Below, piece by piece: positions 1 through 8,291 of a DNA stretch of 64,000 bases (within the stretch, counting starts at the first letter, position 1; each line of letters begins with the position of its first letter). The translations under genes were made by a program, and so were the position numbers. Below the pieces are notes generated by a model. That model was not told the origin of the DNA. It saw only the letters and a program-made list of their open reading frames with translations, and did not search any database. This DNA comes from Gammaproteobacteria bacterium (GTDB lineage: Bacteria > Pseudomonadota > Gammaproteobacteria > JAJFKO01): NCBI GenBank assembly GCA_021773175.1, contig JAJFKO010000016.1, positions 1-64,000 of the forward strand. The letters run 5' to 3'.

Positions 1-3000
1 ATCACGCGCAATGAAATAAACAGCCATCTCAGCTGCAATATATTGGCAACCAAGATTATCTTCCATTCCATAGTGGCTACGTAATATCGCATGACGTGAT
101 AATAAATAAGCAAAGCTTGATCGTAAGGCCGCAACATCCAGTTCGCCTTCTAAGCGAACCCGGTAAGGCACATTGTACGTTGCACTATTCCCGCCTTCAT
201 ACGCATCTAAAAACCATAAGCGTTGTTGCGCGGAAGAGAGCGGATAATACGCCGAAGGCTCTGCCGTGCTGAGTGTTAACGCAGGCAACCCTGGCTCAGC
301 AACGTCACCCTCGCCACCTTGCAAGACACCACGAATATAATCTGCCATCAGACTTAAGCGTGGTTGTTTAAAGATTAAGGTGACAGAATATTCTATAGAG
401 AAATGCGACTGTATCGCCATCGCTAAACGTATTGCTAATAAAGAATGGCCACCCAAAGCAAAAAAGTCATCCATCACACCCACACGTTCAACCGGTAACA
501 CCGATACCCACGCATCTACCAAGGCTTCCTCTATCGCATCACGCGGTGCGACATACTCTTCTGTCGACACCACACCCGACCAATCAGGTTTTGGTAATCC
601 TTTTCTATCTACCTTACCATTCGAGGTTAAGGGTAACGCATCCAACACTATAAATAACGCCGGCACCATATAATCCGGTAAACGTGCACTTAACCATGCT
701 TGCAAACTATCATTAATCGAGCTTTCATTCGCGAATTTCTTACTTAAAACGATATACCCCACTAAACGCTGACCACCTTGCACCTCATGTAATACCACAA
801 CGGCTTGTCTGACAAATTCATGTGCTTCAAGTTGGCGCTCTACCTCACCCAACTCAATACGGAAACCCCGCAGCTTCACTTGGAAATCTGTACGACCGAT
901 ATACTCAATATTCCCATCAGCCAACCAACGGCATAAATCACCCGTCTTATACAGACGCAGATTACGACCCGCTGCACGCTCAGCCTCCGTCACAAACGGG
1001 TTCGCAATAAACCGCTCCGCCGTTAAGTCTTCCCGATTCAAATAACCACGCGCTAAACACTCTCCACCTATATACAGTTCAGCAGCAACACCAATAGGTG
1101 TGGGTTGTAAGTAGGTATCTAAAATATATAACTGGCAGTTCGCTATCGGTTTGCCTATCGGGACTGTTGATATATTCGCATTCTCAAGCTCTCGACAATC
1201 ATAGGCACTGACATCGATTGATGCCTCTGTTGGACCGTATAAATTATGTAATTCCGCACTAAAATACTGAAAACACTTTTCAACTGTTTGTCGCGATACA
1301 GCTTCACCACTAACTATGATTGTTTGCAAAATATCTTTTGAAGATAGTGAGGCATCGTTAATCTCAATATACGCCAATAGTGCTTCAAGCATTGATGGTA
1401 CAAAGTGAACAACGCTGATTTGTTGCTTATTAATAATATCGATTAGGTATTTAGGATCTTTATGCCCCCCCGGCTTAGCCAATACAAGCTTAGCCCCTAC
1501 GAGTAAAGGCCAGAAGAACTCCCATACAGACACATCAAAGCTATAGGGTGTTTTTTGCAGAACGTTATCTTCCGATGTTAAGGGGTATGCGCTCTGCATC
1601 CACAAGAGTCGATTGACAATACCCTGATGTTGCAATAAAACCCCTTTTGGTTGTCCCGTCGAACCTGACGTGTACATCACATACGCTAAATCACTTGCTA
1701 ATAACCGTGACGTGGTCTTCGCTTGCGCGGCCACATGCAACTTCCGGGACGACATGATATCGTCAATGCTCTGTACCCAATATTGTGTGGACTGCAACCA
1801 TAAACACCGTGCTTGCAAATGCGTCTGACAAAGCACCAACGCCGGCTCACTATCTTCCAACATATACTCAAGCCGTGATGCAGGATAATCAGGGTCAAGC
1901 GGTAAATACGCCGCGCCAGCATCTAATATACCTAATAACGTGACCACCAATTCCAGGCTACGCGCCATACAGATACCAATAATTGTATCTTTTGGTAACG
2001 CTTGCTTGTACGCAAGATAATACGTCTGCTGGATATACGCACTCACATGCTGCACGTTCTTCTGAAGCTCAGCATAGCTTAATTGACACTCTTGAAAACT
2101 CACCGCAATCGCATCAGGTGTCTTTGCAACTTGCTCAGCAAATAAGTCGGGGATTGTCTTATTTCGTGGATAATCCGTCGCCGTCTGATTCCAGTCATAG
2201 ACAATACGTTGATATTCTTCTTCAGTCAGCATTGAAATCTGATGTATTGGTACATCAGCAGCATCTAACGAACCTCGTAACAATATCTCAAAATGTCGCG
2301 ACAACTGAATAATCGTTCTTAACTTGAAATTGAAATGCTTATCACTTTCTTGATGTTCTGTGGATTTATCAACACAAAAGTTATATTCTAGTGTTGAGCT
2401 GTCATTTTTATTAGGCGCACTCTTATGATCAGAAGGAAGTTGATTCTTGACAGAAGTTTTTGCAAGATATTGTTGCCAATAACTACCTGCATTACTCTTA
2501 AGAAGCTGCTCAACTTGGTCATTTAGTTCTATAAATTTCTTATCATGCTGAGATGCAATTTCTTTATATGAAGTGGAATTGTTGTAATTACATGAAACTT
2601 TATCAATAAAGTCAGCCTCTAAAATGTCATCAATTAAAACATGATGCAAGACAATGATTAAATCATATTCATTACCACAACAAAACAAACCAAATCGATA
2701 TAAAGGTCCTATCTCAAGGTCAAATGGTCTCTCTACAAATTCCTGCTCTCCTTCTTGTGTAGAGAAAATTTCCAGGGGAGCAATTTCAGTATTTTGAACC
2801 CAACATAGCTCACCTTTTTCTGTTTCAGCAAGATGCCTATTTATTAAAGTGTGATTTGCAACAAATCTTTCGAGACCCTGTTGCAATTTCTGAACATCTA
2901 ATTCTCCTGAAACAGTTTGATCAAAAACAATATTATAATCACTTCTATCTTGCGTTAGTTGATATTCAACCCAAAATATCCGCGCATATGGCGACATTTT

Positions 3001-3012
3001 AATTTTATTCAT
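1..3012 (-). CDS. Nonribosomal peptide synthetase, N-terminal part (runs off left edge)
   Basis: An open frame of 1004 codons starts at the ATG at 3012 and continues past base 1. In order it shows a condensation-type domain (HHVLIDD near residue 123, in place of HHxxxDG), an adenylation domain (YTSGSTGQPKG near 445, NLYGPTE near 587, YKTGDL, GRTDFQVKLRGFRIE, LTSNGKVDRK), a carrier domain (ALGGHSLL near 852, Ser being the phosphopantetheine site) and the start of a second condensation domain (YPLSSAQQRLWFLD). The first condensation domain is only about 250 residues long. After roughly 200 residues it jumps to the family's terminal segment (SRHFEILL), so the C-terminal lobe is missing. The product is unknown. 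The Nif11-like gene just upstream on the same strand may be in the same operon. The last 25 or so residues before the edge fit a condensation domain poorly, so the far part may also be rearranged. Confidence 0.93.
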   Translation of the reverse strand, partial: MNKIKMSPYARIFWVEYQLTQDRSDYNIVFDQTVSGELDVQKLQQGLERFVANHTLINRHLAETEKGELCWVQNTEIAPLEIFSTQEGEQEFVERPFDLEIGPLYRFGLFCCGNEYDLIIVLHHVLIDDILEADFIDKVSCNYNNSTSYKEIASQHDKKFIELNDQVEQLLKSNAGSYWQQYLAKTSVKNQLPSDHKSAPNKNDSSTLEYNFCVDKSTEHQESDKHFNFKLRTIIQLSRHFEILLRGSLDAADVPIHQISMLTEEEYQRIVYDWNQTATDYPRNKTIPDLFAEQVAKTPDAIAVSFQECQLSYAELQKNVQHVSAYIQQTYYLAYKQALPKDTIIGICMARSLELVVTLLGILDAGAAYLPLDPDYPASRLEYMLEDSEPALVLCQTHLQARCLWLQSTQYWVQSIDDIMSSRKLHVAAQAKTTSRLLASDLAYVMYTSGSTGQPKGVLLQHQGIVNRLLWMQSAYPLTSEDNVLQKTPYSFDVSVWEFFWPLLVGAKLVLAKPGGHKDPKYLIDIINKQQISVVHFVPSMLEALLAYIEINDASLSSKDILQTIIVSGEAVSRQTVEKCFQYFSAELHNLYGPTEASIDVSAYDCRELENANISTVPIGKPIANCQLYILDTYLQPTPIGVAAELYIGGECLARGYLNREDLTAERFIANPFVTEAERAAGRNLRLYKTGDLCRWLADGNIEYIGRTDFQVKLRGFRIELGEVERQLEAHEFVRQAVVVLHEVQGGQRLVGYIVLSKKFANESSINDSLQAWLSARLPDYMVPALFIVLDALPLTSNGKVDRKGLPKPDWSGVVSTEEYVAPRDAIEEALVDAWVSVLPVERVGVMDDFFALGGHSLLAIRLAMAIQSHFSIEYSVTLIFKQPRLSLMADYIRGVLQGGEGDVAEPGLPALTLSTAEPSAYYPLSSAQQRLWFLDAYEGGNSATYNVPYRVRLEGELDVAALRSSFAYLLSRHAILRSHYGMEDNLGCQYIAAEMAVYFIARD

Positions 3013-3102
3013 ACCTGTCTCTTTGCTAGTGCAATAATAAAAGCTCTATATTTGCATTACTTCTTTAGTCTACCTAAAGTTTAGTGTAAAAAATAAAAAA
3101 AG

Positions 3103-3210
3103 TTAATAACATTTTTGTAGTGTTGGTATAATCCCACACTCAGAATAAAACTGTTGCAGACCATGTGTTTTATCTGCCCAGCCTTCTTTAACTTTTGCTA
3201 ATGCAACGGC
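3103..3210 (-). pseudogene. In-frame 3' extension of the Nif11-like gene beyond its stop
   Basis: Directly after the stop at 3211-3213 the reading frame continues as AVALAKVKEGWADK and ends in LQKCY before TAA at 3103-3105. It looks protein-like (Gly-Trp, then Cys near the end) and contains no other stop. The likeliest explanation is that a sense codon mutated to TAA after a Tyr codon. Readthrough or a sequencing error are alternatives. Confidence 0.5.
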
Positions 3211-3783
3211 TTAATAATTAGCGACTTCATCTGCAGCGTCTTCACTTAAGGTTAATATTTTTTGTGCTTGATGTGATAGCAAATCAGTAGCGTTGAGATT
3301 AAAGCCACAAGATTGAAAAAGTTCGGCTAAGTCATTAAACGTCTTCGTATTAAGTAATTTATTAGTTAGCTCTATATCTTGTTCAGCTTTTTTAGCTAGA
3401 AACTTATTTATTGTTATTTCCGTTTCAGTGTTAGCTTGTTGTGTTGATAACTTACTCAGCCAATAACCCGCTCGATCTAAATAACCACCACCGCCTCGAC
3501 CCCACTGGGCACCAGTTTTTGGCTTTATTCCAGATACTAAATTTGCAACATCCTCGGATTGTTCATCGAGAATAGCAAGCACTCGACCTGCTTGTGACTG
3601 AAGAATTTCACCACCTCTTACGTTAAAACCTAATTGCAGGGCAATATTAGCAACATCCGAAAGTTTTTCTGTATTATAGAGTTTCTCTTGTAGTTTTACA
3701 TTGCTAGTAATTTCAGTAAAAAACGCTTTCAACTCATCCGACATATTATATGATTTTGGATAGAACCGAATATTTTCTTTCAT
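3211..3783 (-). CDS. Tandem Nif11-like domain protein (ends at an in-frame stop)
   Basis: This 190-residue protein has two copies of a Nif11-type helical unit. The first is at about 13-70 (from DELKAFFTEI to LGFNVRGGEIL) and the second at about 108-165 (from ITINKFLAKK to CGFNLNATDLL). Both have the spacing of the family: acidic helix, LxxKL, then GF-N followed by a second helix. Between them is a Gly-rich stretch (WGRGGGGYLDRAGYW). Nif11-type regions commonly serve as leader parts of RiPP precursors, but no maturation enzyme is visible here. Immediately after the TAA the same frame stays open for 35 more codons to another TAA at 3103-3105, so the gene may have been longer. It lies about 200 bp upstream of the NRPS on the same strand. 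The family assignment rests on pattern recognition only. Confidence 0.7.
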   Translation of the reverse strand: MKENIRFYPKSYNMSDELKAFFTEITSNVKLQEKLYNTEKLSDVANIALQLGFNVRGGEILQSQAGRVLAILDEQSEDVANLVSGIKPKTGAQWGRGGGGYLDRAGYWLSKLSTQQANTETEITINKFLAKKAEQDIELTNKLLNTKTFNDLAELFQSCGFNLNATDLLSHQAQKILTLSEDAADEVANY

Positions 3784-3819
3784 ATATTATTCCTTGAATG
3801 TAACGCAACTTTCGGTTTC

Positions 3820-3909
3820 TCAGCTAATGAAATTGGGTTTGTCATACCCAGCTTTCCAAAGTGCCAAAATTTGACAACGCTTCTGATAATTCAAATACGA
3901 AGGTGCCAT
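3820..3909 (-). pseudogene. IS30-type transposase N-terminal fragment
   Basis: A 29-residue open frame begins MAPSYLNYQKRCQILALWKA and stops. It resembles the first helix-turn-helix start of IS30-family transposases, which have a (Y)xLxxxxRxQIxALxxxG pattern. Nothing of the rest of the transposase follows. A second IS30-like piece, corresponding to the middle of the protein, is fused to the gene at 4096-5316, so the element was broken up here. The 3784-4095 stretch otherwise holds no gene. Confidence 0.45.
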
Positions 3910-4095
3910 TCTTATTCCTTTTATTCTTAAATGAACATGATGTATAGCTTACATTATCAGTTCAATAATTTAACAAAAGTTGCATTTGAACTTTGAATTA
4001 ACAAATAAAGACGCCTCTATTTATAACAATTTATGATAACATACACCAACAATATCTTATTCGAGCTTATTTAATATTATAAAGTTAGAGACTCG

Positions 4096-4275
4096 CTAAA
4101 CAATAGATAAGACAGCTTGTTTACAATTTTTACTAATAACCGCATCGACATCCCAGTCGCCAAATCTTAATTTCTCACTCACAACCGCTGGACGTTCATC
4201 AATCATTCCTCTACTTGTTTCCATAACGCTTGCGATTCTATCTTTATTCTTAGGCATACCTCCTTCTTGAAATTT
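4096..4275 (-). mobile_element. IS30 family transposase fragment (central part)
   Basis: The C-terminal 60 or so residues of the kinase fusion carry IS30 hallmarks: DERPAVV, GDWDVDAVI (first catalytic Asp region) and KNCKQAVLSIV. The frame ends in a TAG immediately after SIV, where intact transposases continue with a D-R/E-K segment. The left boundary is approximate and no terminal inverted repeats were recognised. Confidence 0.6.
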
Positions 4276-5316
4276 CATTCTACCTAGTCGCAAGTTCCTT
4301 TCAACTCGCCTCCTACGATCAAGTAAAAGCAGCTTTACAGTCTTTGATTCTTCAGGTTTTGCTATTCGAAAAACACCAAATTTACTTAGTGCGAATAATG
4401 TTCTCGCAGAATGAGCCGTATAGGCATCTTGTAAATGCAATTTAACGTTTTCAAGTAGTGGTGTTACTGTAGGGGCCAGCTTTGTTGAACCTAACGCCCA
4501 TAAAGTTAATAAAAAACTTACAACGGGTTTCATTAATGCAACAGAATATAATAGCTGAAATTGATTGTTTGGGTCATATTGTGAAACTAAATACTTTTCT
4601 TGCAAACCTGTTAATGAAGCTTTAATTGAAAATAGAGCTAGATCATATGCGCGATGATTCTGACCAGAGTACTCCCAGTCAACAAATGCTATCTGATTAT
4701 TTCTGCAATAAATACTCGAGGGTAATAAATCATTGTGAGACGATACATGATTTTTTGTATCAGCGCGTAAAACCTGGATAATGCTAAGAATATTCTTATA
4801 AAGACCAAGCGTTTCTACCTGTCTAACTTTAGATACTCTAGAAAAAGCATTCGCTACTGAGTTAGGCAAAGGATAGTGACCTTTAAATTCACACTCTCTA
4901 TGAAATGTTTTTATTCCTCTAGCAATCCTTTGCAAAAGTAGTCTGCTGTTTGTTTTATTATGCGCCACTTCAAACTGAGAATCAGTATCATAGAGTGTAC
5001 AGATCTGAAATAATTGTTGCTCGTCAATATAGATAACATTTATATTAATTCCACGACGCTTTAAATCTAATAGATTAAATGCTTCGTCTTCTCTAGTAAA
5101 AGGCTCCCAAAGCTTACCGTTAATTCTTATCAAATAGAAATTACCAAAAGTATCTTCTACTTTCAGAAATTGATTGGTGATACTGTGATATAATTGTTGG
5201 CTATCTTCATCGGTTAAAGGTCTGCGCAAACTTATACTCAATGCAGCGAATGCAGCTTCGATTCTTTTATACAATCTATCTTTTTTTACTGTTTGCACTC
5301 GATTTTGCATGGTCAT
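4096..5316 (-). CDS. Choline-kinase/APH-like protein fused to an IS30 transposase remnant
   Basis: The first 340 or so residues look like a choline/ethanolamine kinase or LicA-type phosphotransferase. SHNDLLPSSI near residue 193 is the catalytic Brenner-type motif (His-Asn-Asp), and FVDWEYSGQNHRAYDLA near 212 supplies the metal-binding Asp and the family's typical E-Y-x-G-x-N pattern. Such enzymes phosphorylate choline or related amino alcohols; the substrate here is unknown. The last 60 or so residues (PKNKDRI, IDERPAVVSEKLRFGDWDVD, SKNCKQAVLSIV) instead match the central DDE region of IS30 transposases, where the canonical pattern is ERP..V..K.R.GDWE.D..IGK.HK.A. The kinase C-terminus was therefore overwritten by an IS30 fragment. 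No strong ribosome-binding site is visible. Whether the hybrid is active cannot be told. Confidence 0.75.
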   Translation of the reverse strand: MTMQNRVQTVKKDRLYKRIEAAFAALSISLRRPLTDEDSQQLYHSITNQFLKVEDTFGNFYLIRINGKLWEPFTREDEAFNLLDLKRRGININVIYIDEQQLFQICTLYDTDSQFEVAHNKTNSRLLLQRIARGIKTFHRECEFKGHYPLPNSVANAFSRVSKVRQVETLGLYKNILSIIQVLRADTKNHVSSHNDLLPSSIYCRNNQIAFVDWEYSGQNHRAYDLALFSIKASLTGLQEKYLVSQYDPNNQFQLLYSVALMKPVVSFLLTLWALGSTKLAPTVTPLLENVKLHLQDAYTAHSARTLFALSKFGVFRIAKPEESKTVKLLLLDRRRRVERNLRLGRMKFQEGGMPKNKDRIASVMETSRGMIDERPAVVSEKLRFGDWDVDAVISKNCKQAVLSIV

Positions 5317-5397
5317 TACTCATAATATTGTTTTGGCCTATGCTAATAAGAATAATACTATTATTAAAATTGAAAAATAATATTGCCTTGATAGCTA

Positions 5398-5568
5398 TTA
5401 GCTATTAAAACTTTTTAAAGTTCCTAGTGTCATTTCTGGGTATTTAGGATTAGGGGTATGGGCATAAAGGAGCAAGGCTGTAATATAATAATTTGCAACA
5501 AAATCGCCATTAGCCTGCCAAACCATAATGCAAGCCACTAACGATTTGGTATTCGACTGGGCTAGCAT
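5398..5568 (-). CDS. Small ORF, 56 residues, possible C-terminal remnant
   Basis: The frame begins MLAQSNTKSLVACIMVWQAN and ends in PEMTLGTLKSFNS. Its composition is protein-like, with a YYITALLLYAHTPNPKYPE stretch, unlike the surrounding AT-rich spacer. There is no clear ribosome-binding site and no family was recognised. It could be the tail of a decayed gene, consistent with the truncated genes on both sides. It is the only coding signal in 5317-5601. Confidence 0.3.
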   Translation of the reverse strand: MLAQSNTKSLVACIMVWQANGDFVANYYITALLLYAHTPNPKYPEMTLGTLKSFNS

Positions 5569-5601
5569 CGGTTTTTAAATATTTTCTGTACACGACTAAA
5601 A

Positions 5602-6030
5602 TCATAGTTTTCTCCTATAGTCTTCAGATTTAACTTCAATATCAACACTGTCCAAAGAGCCATTTGTACTAGCAACAGTAATATTATGCTTTCCAGGCTG
5701 CATTTTCCAAGAATAGCTTTTTGAAGATGAACATTCTGTTATGAAACGTTTATCGACGAACCAAAACAATCGTTGACTATGAGGTGGTGCAATCACGGAA
5801 AATATTAAATACTCTGCATTTTTGCTAATGTGATATATTGCATTATTAGTTGGAGATTTAATTTTTAATTCCCTGCTTGCCCTTGTAGCCGACAGAAAGC
5901 CGGGCATGGATTCCAAGGCAATCGCCGTAGAATAAGTTGAACAACCATATAACGTTGGCTTAAGCAAAAAAAACCACCCAAGTATCGATGCTATTAACAA
6001 TATTGACACAATCATACTTAACTTTTTCAT
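5602..6030 (-). CDS. Membrane-anchored BiPBP_C-domain protein (miniature PbpC remnant)
   Basis: The ATG at 6030 overlaps the TGA of the upstream gene (ATGA), so I prefer it to the GTG five codons earlier. The protein has an N-terminal membrane anchor (LSMIVSILLIASILGWFFLL), a short linker, and then a domain like the C-terminal domain of penicillin-binding protein 1C: a LxIxSPxxNAIY start, LFWFVDKRF in the middle, and W-x-x-QPGKHNITV near the end. The glycosyltransferase and transpeptidase domains that fill the middle of a normal PbpC (about 750 residues) are absent. The upstream neighbour is a shortened alpha-2-macroglobulin, the usual partner gene (yfhM-pbpC order). It is either a decayed gene or a reduced protein with a remaining periplasmic binding role. 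Confidence 0.6.
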   Translation of the reverse strand: MKKLSMIVSILLIASILGWFFLLKPTLYGCSTYSTAIALESMPGFLSATRASRELKIKSPTNNAIYHISKNAEYLIFSVIAPPHSQRLFWFVDKRFITECSSSKSYSWKMQPGKHNITVASTNGSLDSVDIEVKSEDYRRKL

Positions 6031-7313
6031 TTTACTGCTAGCCACATAGAAAGATTTTCTGTATATATTTGATTATTAAAAATTTTCATAGCTACATTTA
6101 AGCTGTGACTTGCAGGCTTAATTAATAACTCACCTGAAGAACCATTAGTTATTATCTGATAAAAATAGTCTTGCTTCTTAACTTTTGTGATTTTAAGCTG
6201 TGTTGCCTCACTAGAAAAGGTTGTGTGTGCTGCCTGCCATTTTTTATTAAAAAATTGTCGTACTTTAATTGGTACAGCCGTCTTTTTTGTTAAAAGCAGA
6301 CTATATTGATGTAACGCAATTAGGTTTTGAATGCTTGCAAATACATTATGATTGCTCTGATTTAATCTTTTTAACAAATTATTAATATTCTTTATTTTAA
6401 TACTACCGATAGCAATTTTTGGGAAATACTTAGCTAACAAATAGATTGCTGAACTATTTAAATTAGCGTTGCTATTGACATAACTTGTTGCTAATTCACT
6501 TGCATATTCATCATTGGCTAATAATTTGTAAGCTACAGCCAAATATAAGCTGGACAACTGACTTTGCCAATATTTTGGATCAGTTCTCTTCAAGTAAGAT
6601 TGTAAATGGCCAATGGCGTTGGTCGTTACAATTTCATTGTTAGTTAATAATAGAACGGCTCTTGCTTGAGTCAATGTTGTCTGAAAGGTATTTTTATTCG
6701 GGTTAGCATATATTCTAATATTCTGTAAACCCAGATTAAATAAATCTGAAGGCACATTATAACCTTGTTCTTTTATTAAAGTTAGAAGCTGCATTAGCGA
6801 TAAGCTAACTTCAGTAGAACTTTGTGATAATGACTCATTAGCAAAGCGACCATTTGAGGTTTGTAATGCTCTTAATTTTGGCCAATAACTCCCAAGCTTT
6901 TGATTAAGTTTGCTACCAGTCGTTGAACTCGCTTCATTTTGTACTAGCTGTATTAACAGCTTTACATTTAATACCTTCATTGCATGTTCATTGTTTTTAA
7001 CGAGCTTATTTAAATAAGAGTCAAATAACGCATTTGAATTGTGTTTTTGCGGATTAAAATCTTTTTTCTGTTTAACTATTGAAGTAGCCTGATTAGTAAA
7101 TACAGCCAAAGCCTCATTGAGGCTAGGTTTAGCTACCTGTCCTTGTGGTTTCTGCACGCCAATGTAAACATAATGCGTGTTGTTATTTTGAGTTAAGGGA
7201 AATATTGATATACTTGAAATAATAAGCAGTAAAAACATTAATGTCTGTACACTTTTACTTTGTACCCATTCTGTTTTTTCCCAATGTAACACTTTAAATG
7301 ATTTTTTCAGCAT
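6027..7313 (-). CDS. Miniature bacterial alpha-2-macroglobulin-like protein
   Basis: The start at 7313 follows AAGAGAAG at good spacing; an upstream in-frame ATG at 7337 has none. The roughly 428-residue protein has an N-terminal membrane segment (LMFLLLIISSISIF) and then an alpha-helical toroid like the C-terminal part of YfhM-type macroglobulins: LRALQTSNGRFA, then LSLMQLLTLIKEQGYNVPSDL, with repeated helical hairpins after it. The large beta-sandwich MG domains of a normal protein (about 1500 or more residues) and the CLEQ-type thioester site are missing. Bacterial macroglobulins trap foreign proteases in the periplasm together with PbpC, and the next gene is the matching PbpC remnant. Both proteins keep anchor plus C-terminal region, so the pair may be a reduced functional unit rather than debris. 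Confidence 0.55.
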   Translation of the reverse strand: MLKKSFKVLHWEKTEWVQSKSVQTLMFLLLIISSISIFPLTQNNNTHYVYIGVQKPQGQVAKPSLNEALAVFTNQATSIVKQKKDFNPQKHNSNALFDSYLNKLVKNNEHAMKVLNVKLLIQLVQNEASSTTGSKLNQKLGSYWPKLRALQTSNGRFANESLSQSSTEVSLSLMQLLTLIKEQGYNVPSDLFNLGLQNIRIYANPNKNTFQTTLTQARAVLLLTNNEIVTTNAIGHLQSYLKRTDPKYWQSQLSSLYLAVAYKLLANDEYASELATSYVNSNANLNSSAIYLLAKYFPKIAIGSIKIKNINNLLKRLNQSNHNVFASIQNLIALHQYSLLLTKKTAVPIKVRQFFNKKWQAAHTTFSSEATQLKITKVKKQDYFYQIITNGSSGELLIKPASHSLNVAMKIFNNQIYTENLSMWLAVK

Positions 7314-7577
7314 GAGACTTCTCTTATAATAGATCATATGTACACTCGAGGTTCAATATTCCTCGGCCTTAATTAATTAATGCTTACTTTATTCCTCTCC
7401 ATTTAATTTATTGAGCTATTGCTCATAAATATCAGGCTTCTCTCAACTGTGTTTACTCAAGGCAAAATAATTACGAATATCCAATATTTCATAACATATA
7501 ATACGAATCATGCTCTTGGCATAATTCTAAGTAAAACAAAGGTATAATTTTCAAGTATTAACTTTTGACCTATGCAA

Positions 7578-7622
7578 ATAGTAAGATCAGACCAGTAATT
7601 TAGATACTGTCGAAAGCGACAG
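7578..7622 (-). promoter_or_regulatory. Lux-box-like palindrome plus -10 (copy A)
   Basis: Read on the minus strand, a perfect inverted repeat CTGTCG-CTTT-CGACAG (7607-7622) is followed 24 bp after TCGACA by TACTAT (7578-7583). The palindrome centre lies 31 bp from the -10, so it would sit at about -43, the class II position of LuxR-type activators. No good -35 hexamer is present. A stretch on the transcribed side (GGTCAAAA.TTAA.ACTT) is shared with copy B at 12477. This copy lies in the gene-free 7314-7730 stretch, about 265 bp upstream of the alpha-2-macroglobulin-like gene. Confidence 0.6.
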
Positions 7623-7730
7623 GTTGTATTTGTGCTGAATGGAGTTGAAAAATAGAGAAACCAGGTGAGCAGACACCTTCCCTTATAGTCTGACACGATG
7701 ATATTTTCTATTACCATGACGTTTAACAGC

Positions 7731-8270
7731 CTAACTCATAAATCGAGCTTTACTAAAATCACTGTATTTTATAATAGTCTTGCCTTTGATTGGTTGACTC
7801 ACTCTTTTAGCGGGTTTTACACTAGGGTTGGTAGGATAACTTTTTCCATTAAATTGTAGCCTGGCCTCATAACCCTGTATAATTCCACCGCCCATTACAG
7901 TAACAATAATATCTCGCCAACCATTTGTTTTGGTATTTGACACAATGATGGGAGGATTTGTTATGCTTATCCAGCTGATTAATTTTAAATGCTGATGTTG
8001 TTGTGAGAAAATAAATATTGGACACCCACCAGATCCACAAATATTTGAACCCATAGCATATACGATAATTTCAGAATTAATATTACCGTTTAGATTCACT
8101 TCTTTGGCAATATAGCGAATTTTCCCAGAATCATTACTTAAAAAAGCTTTATCTAAAATGTGATTTAGCTGTTTATCTATTTTTTGATGCATTAACTGCG
8201 GCATAGCAGAGGCTGTAATGTTAAAAAACAATAAAAAACACAGAGGCAACAATTGATATTTACTAGGCAT
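7731..8270 (-). CDS. Secreted protein with conserved CGSGGC motif
   Basis: The ATG at 8270 has GAGAG at suitable spacing; the GTG just before it is less likely. A signal peptide is clear (LLPLCFLLFFNITASA, cut after ASA). The mature part of about 155 residues carries NICGSGGCPIFIF, a later NGWRDIIVTVMGGG, and FNGKSYPTNPS. I recall this combination from a widespread family of small uncharacterised proteobacterial exported proteins. The two Cys of CGSGGC may form a disulfide in the periplasm. Function is unknown. Confidence 0.75.
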   Translation of the reverse strand: MPSKYQLLPLCFLLFFNITASAMPQLMHQKIDKQLNHILDKAFLSNDSGKIRYIAKEVNLNGNINSEIIVYAMGSNICGSGGCPIFIFSQQHQHLKLISWISITNPPIIVSNTKTNGWRDIIVTVMGGGIIQGYEARLQFNGKSYPTNPSVKPAKRVSQPIKGKTIIKYSDFSKARFMS

Positions 8271-8291
8271 CACAATACTCTCGTAAAATGT

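Noticed and set aside
7508-7717. 69-residue minus-strand ORF
   Set aside because: It has no ribosome-binding site, its composition is not protein-like, and it overlaps the lux-box-like promoter element A.
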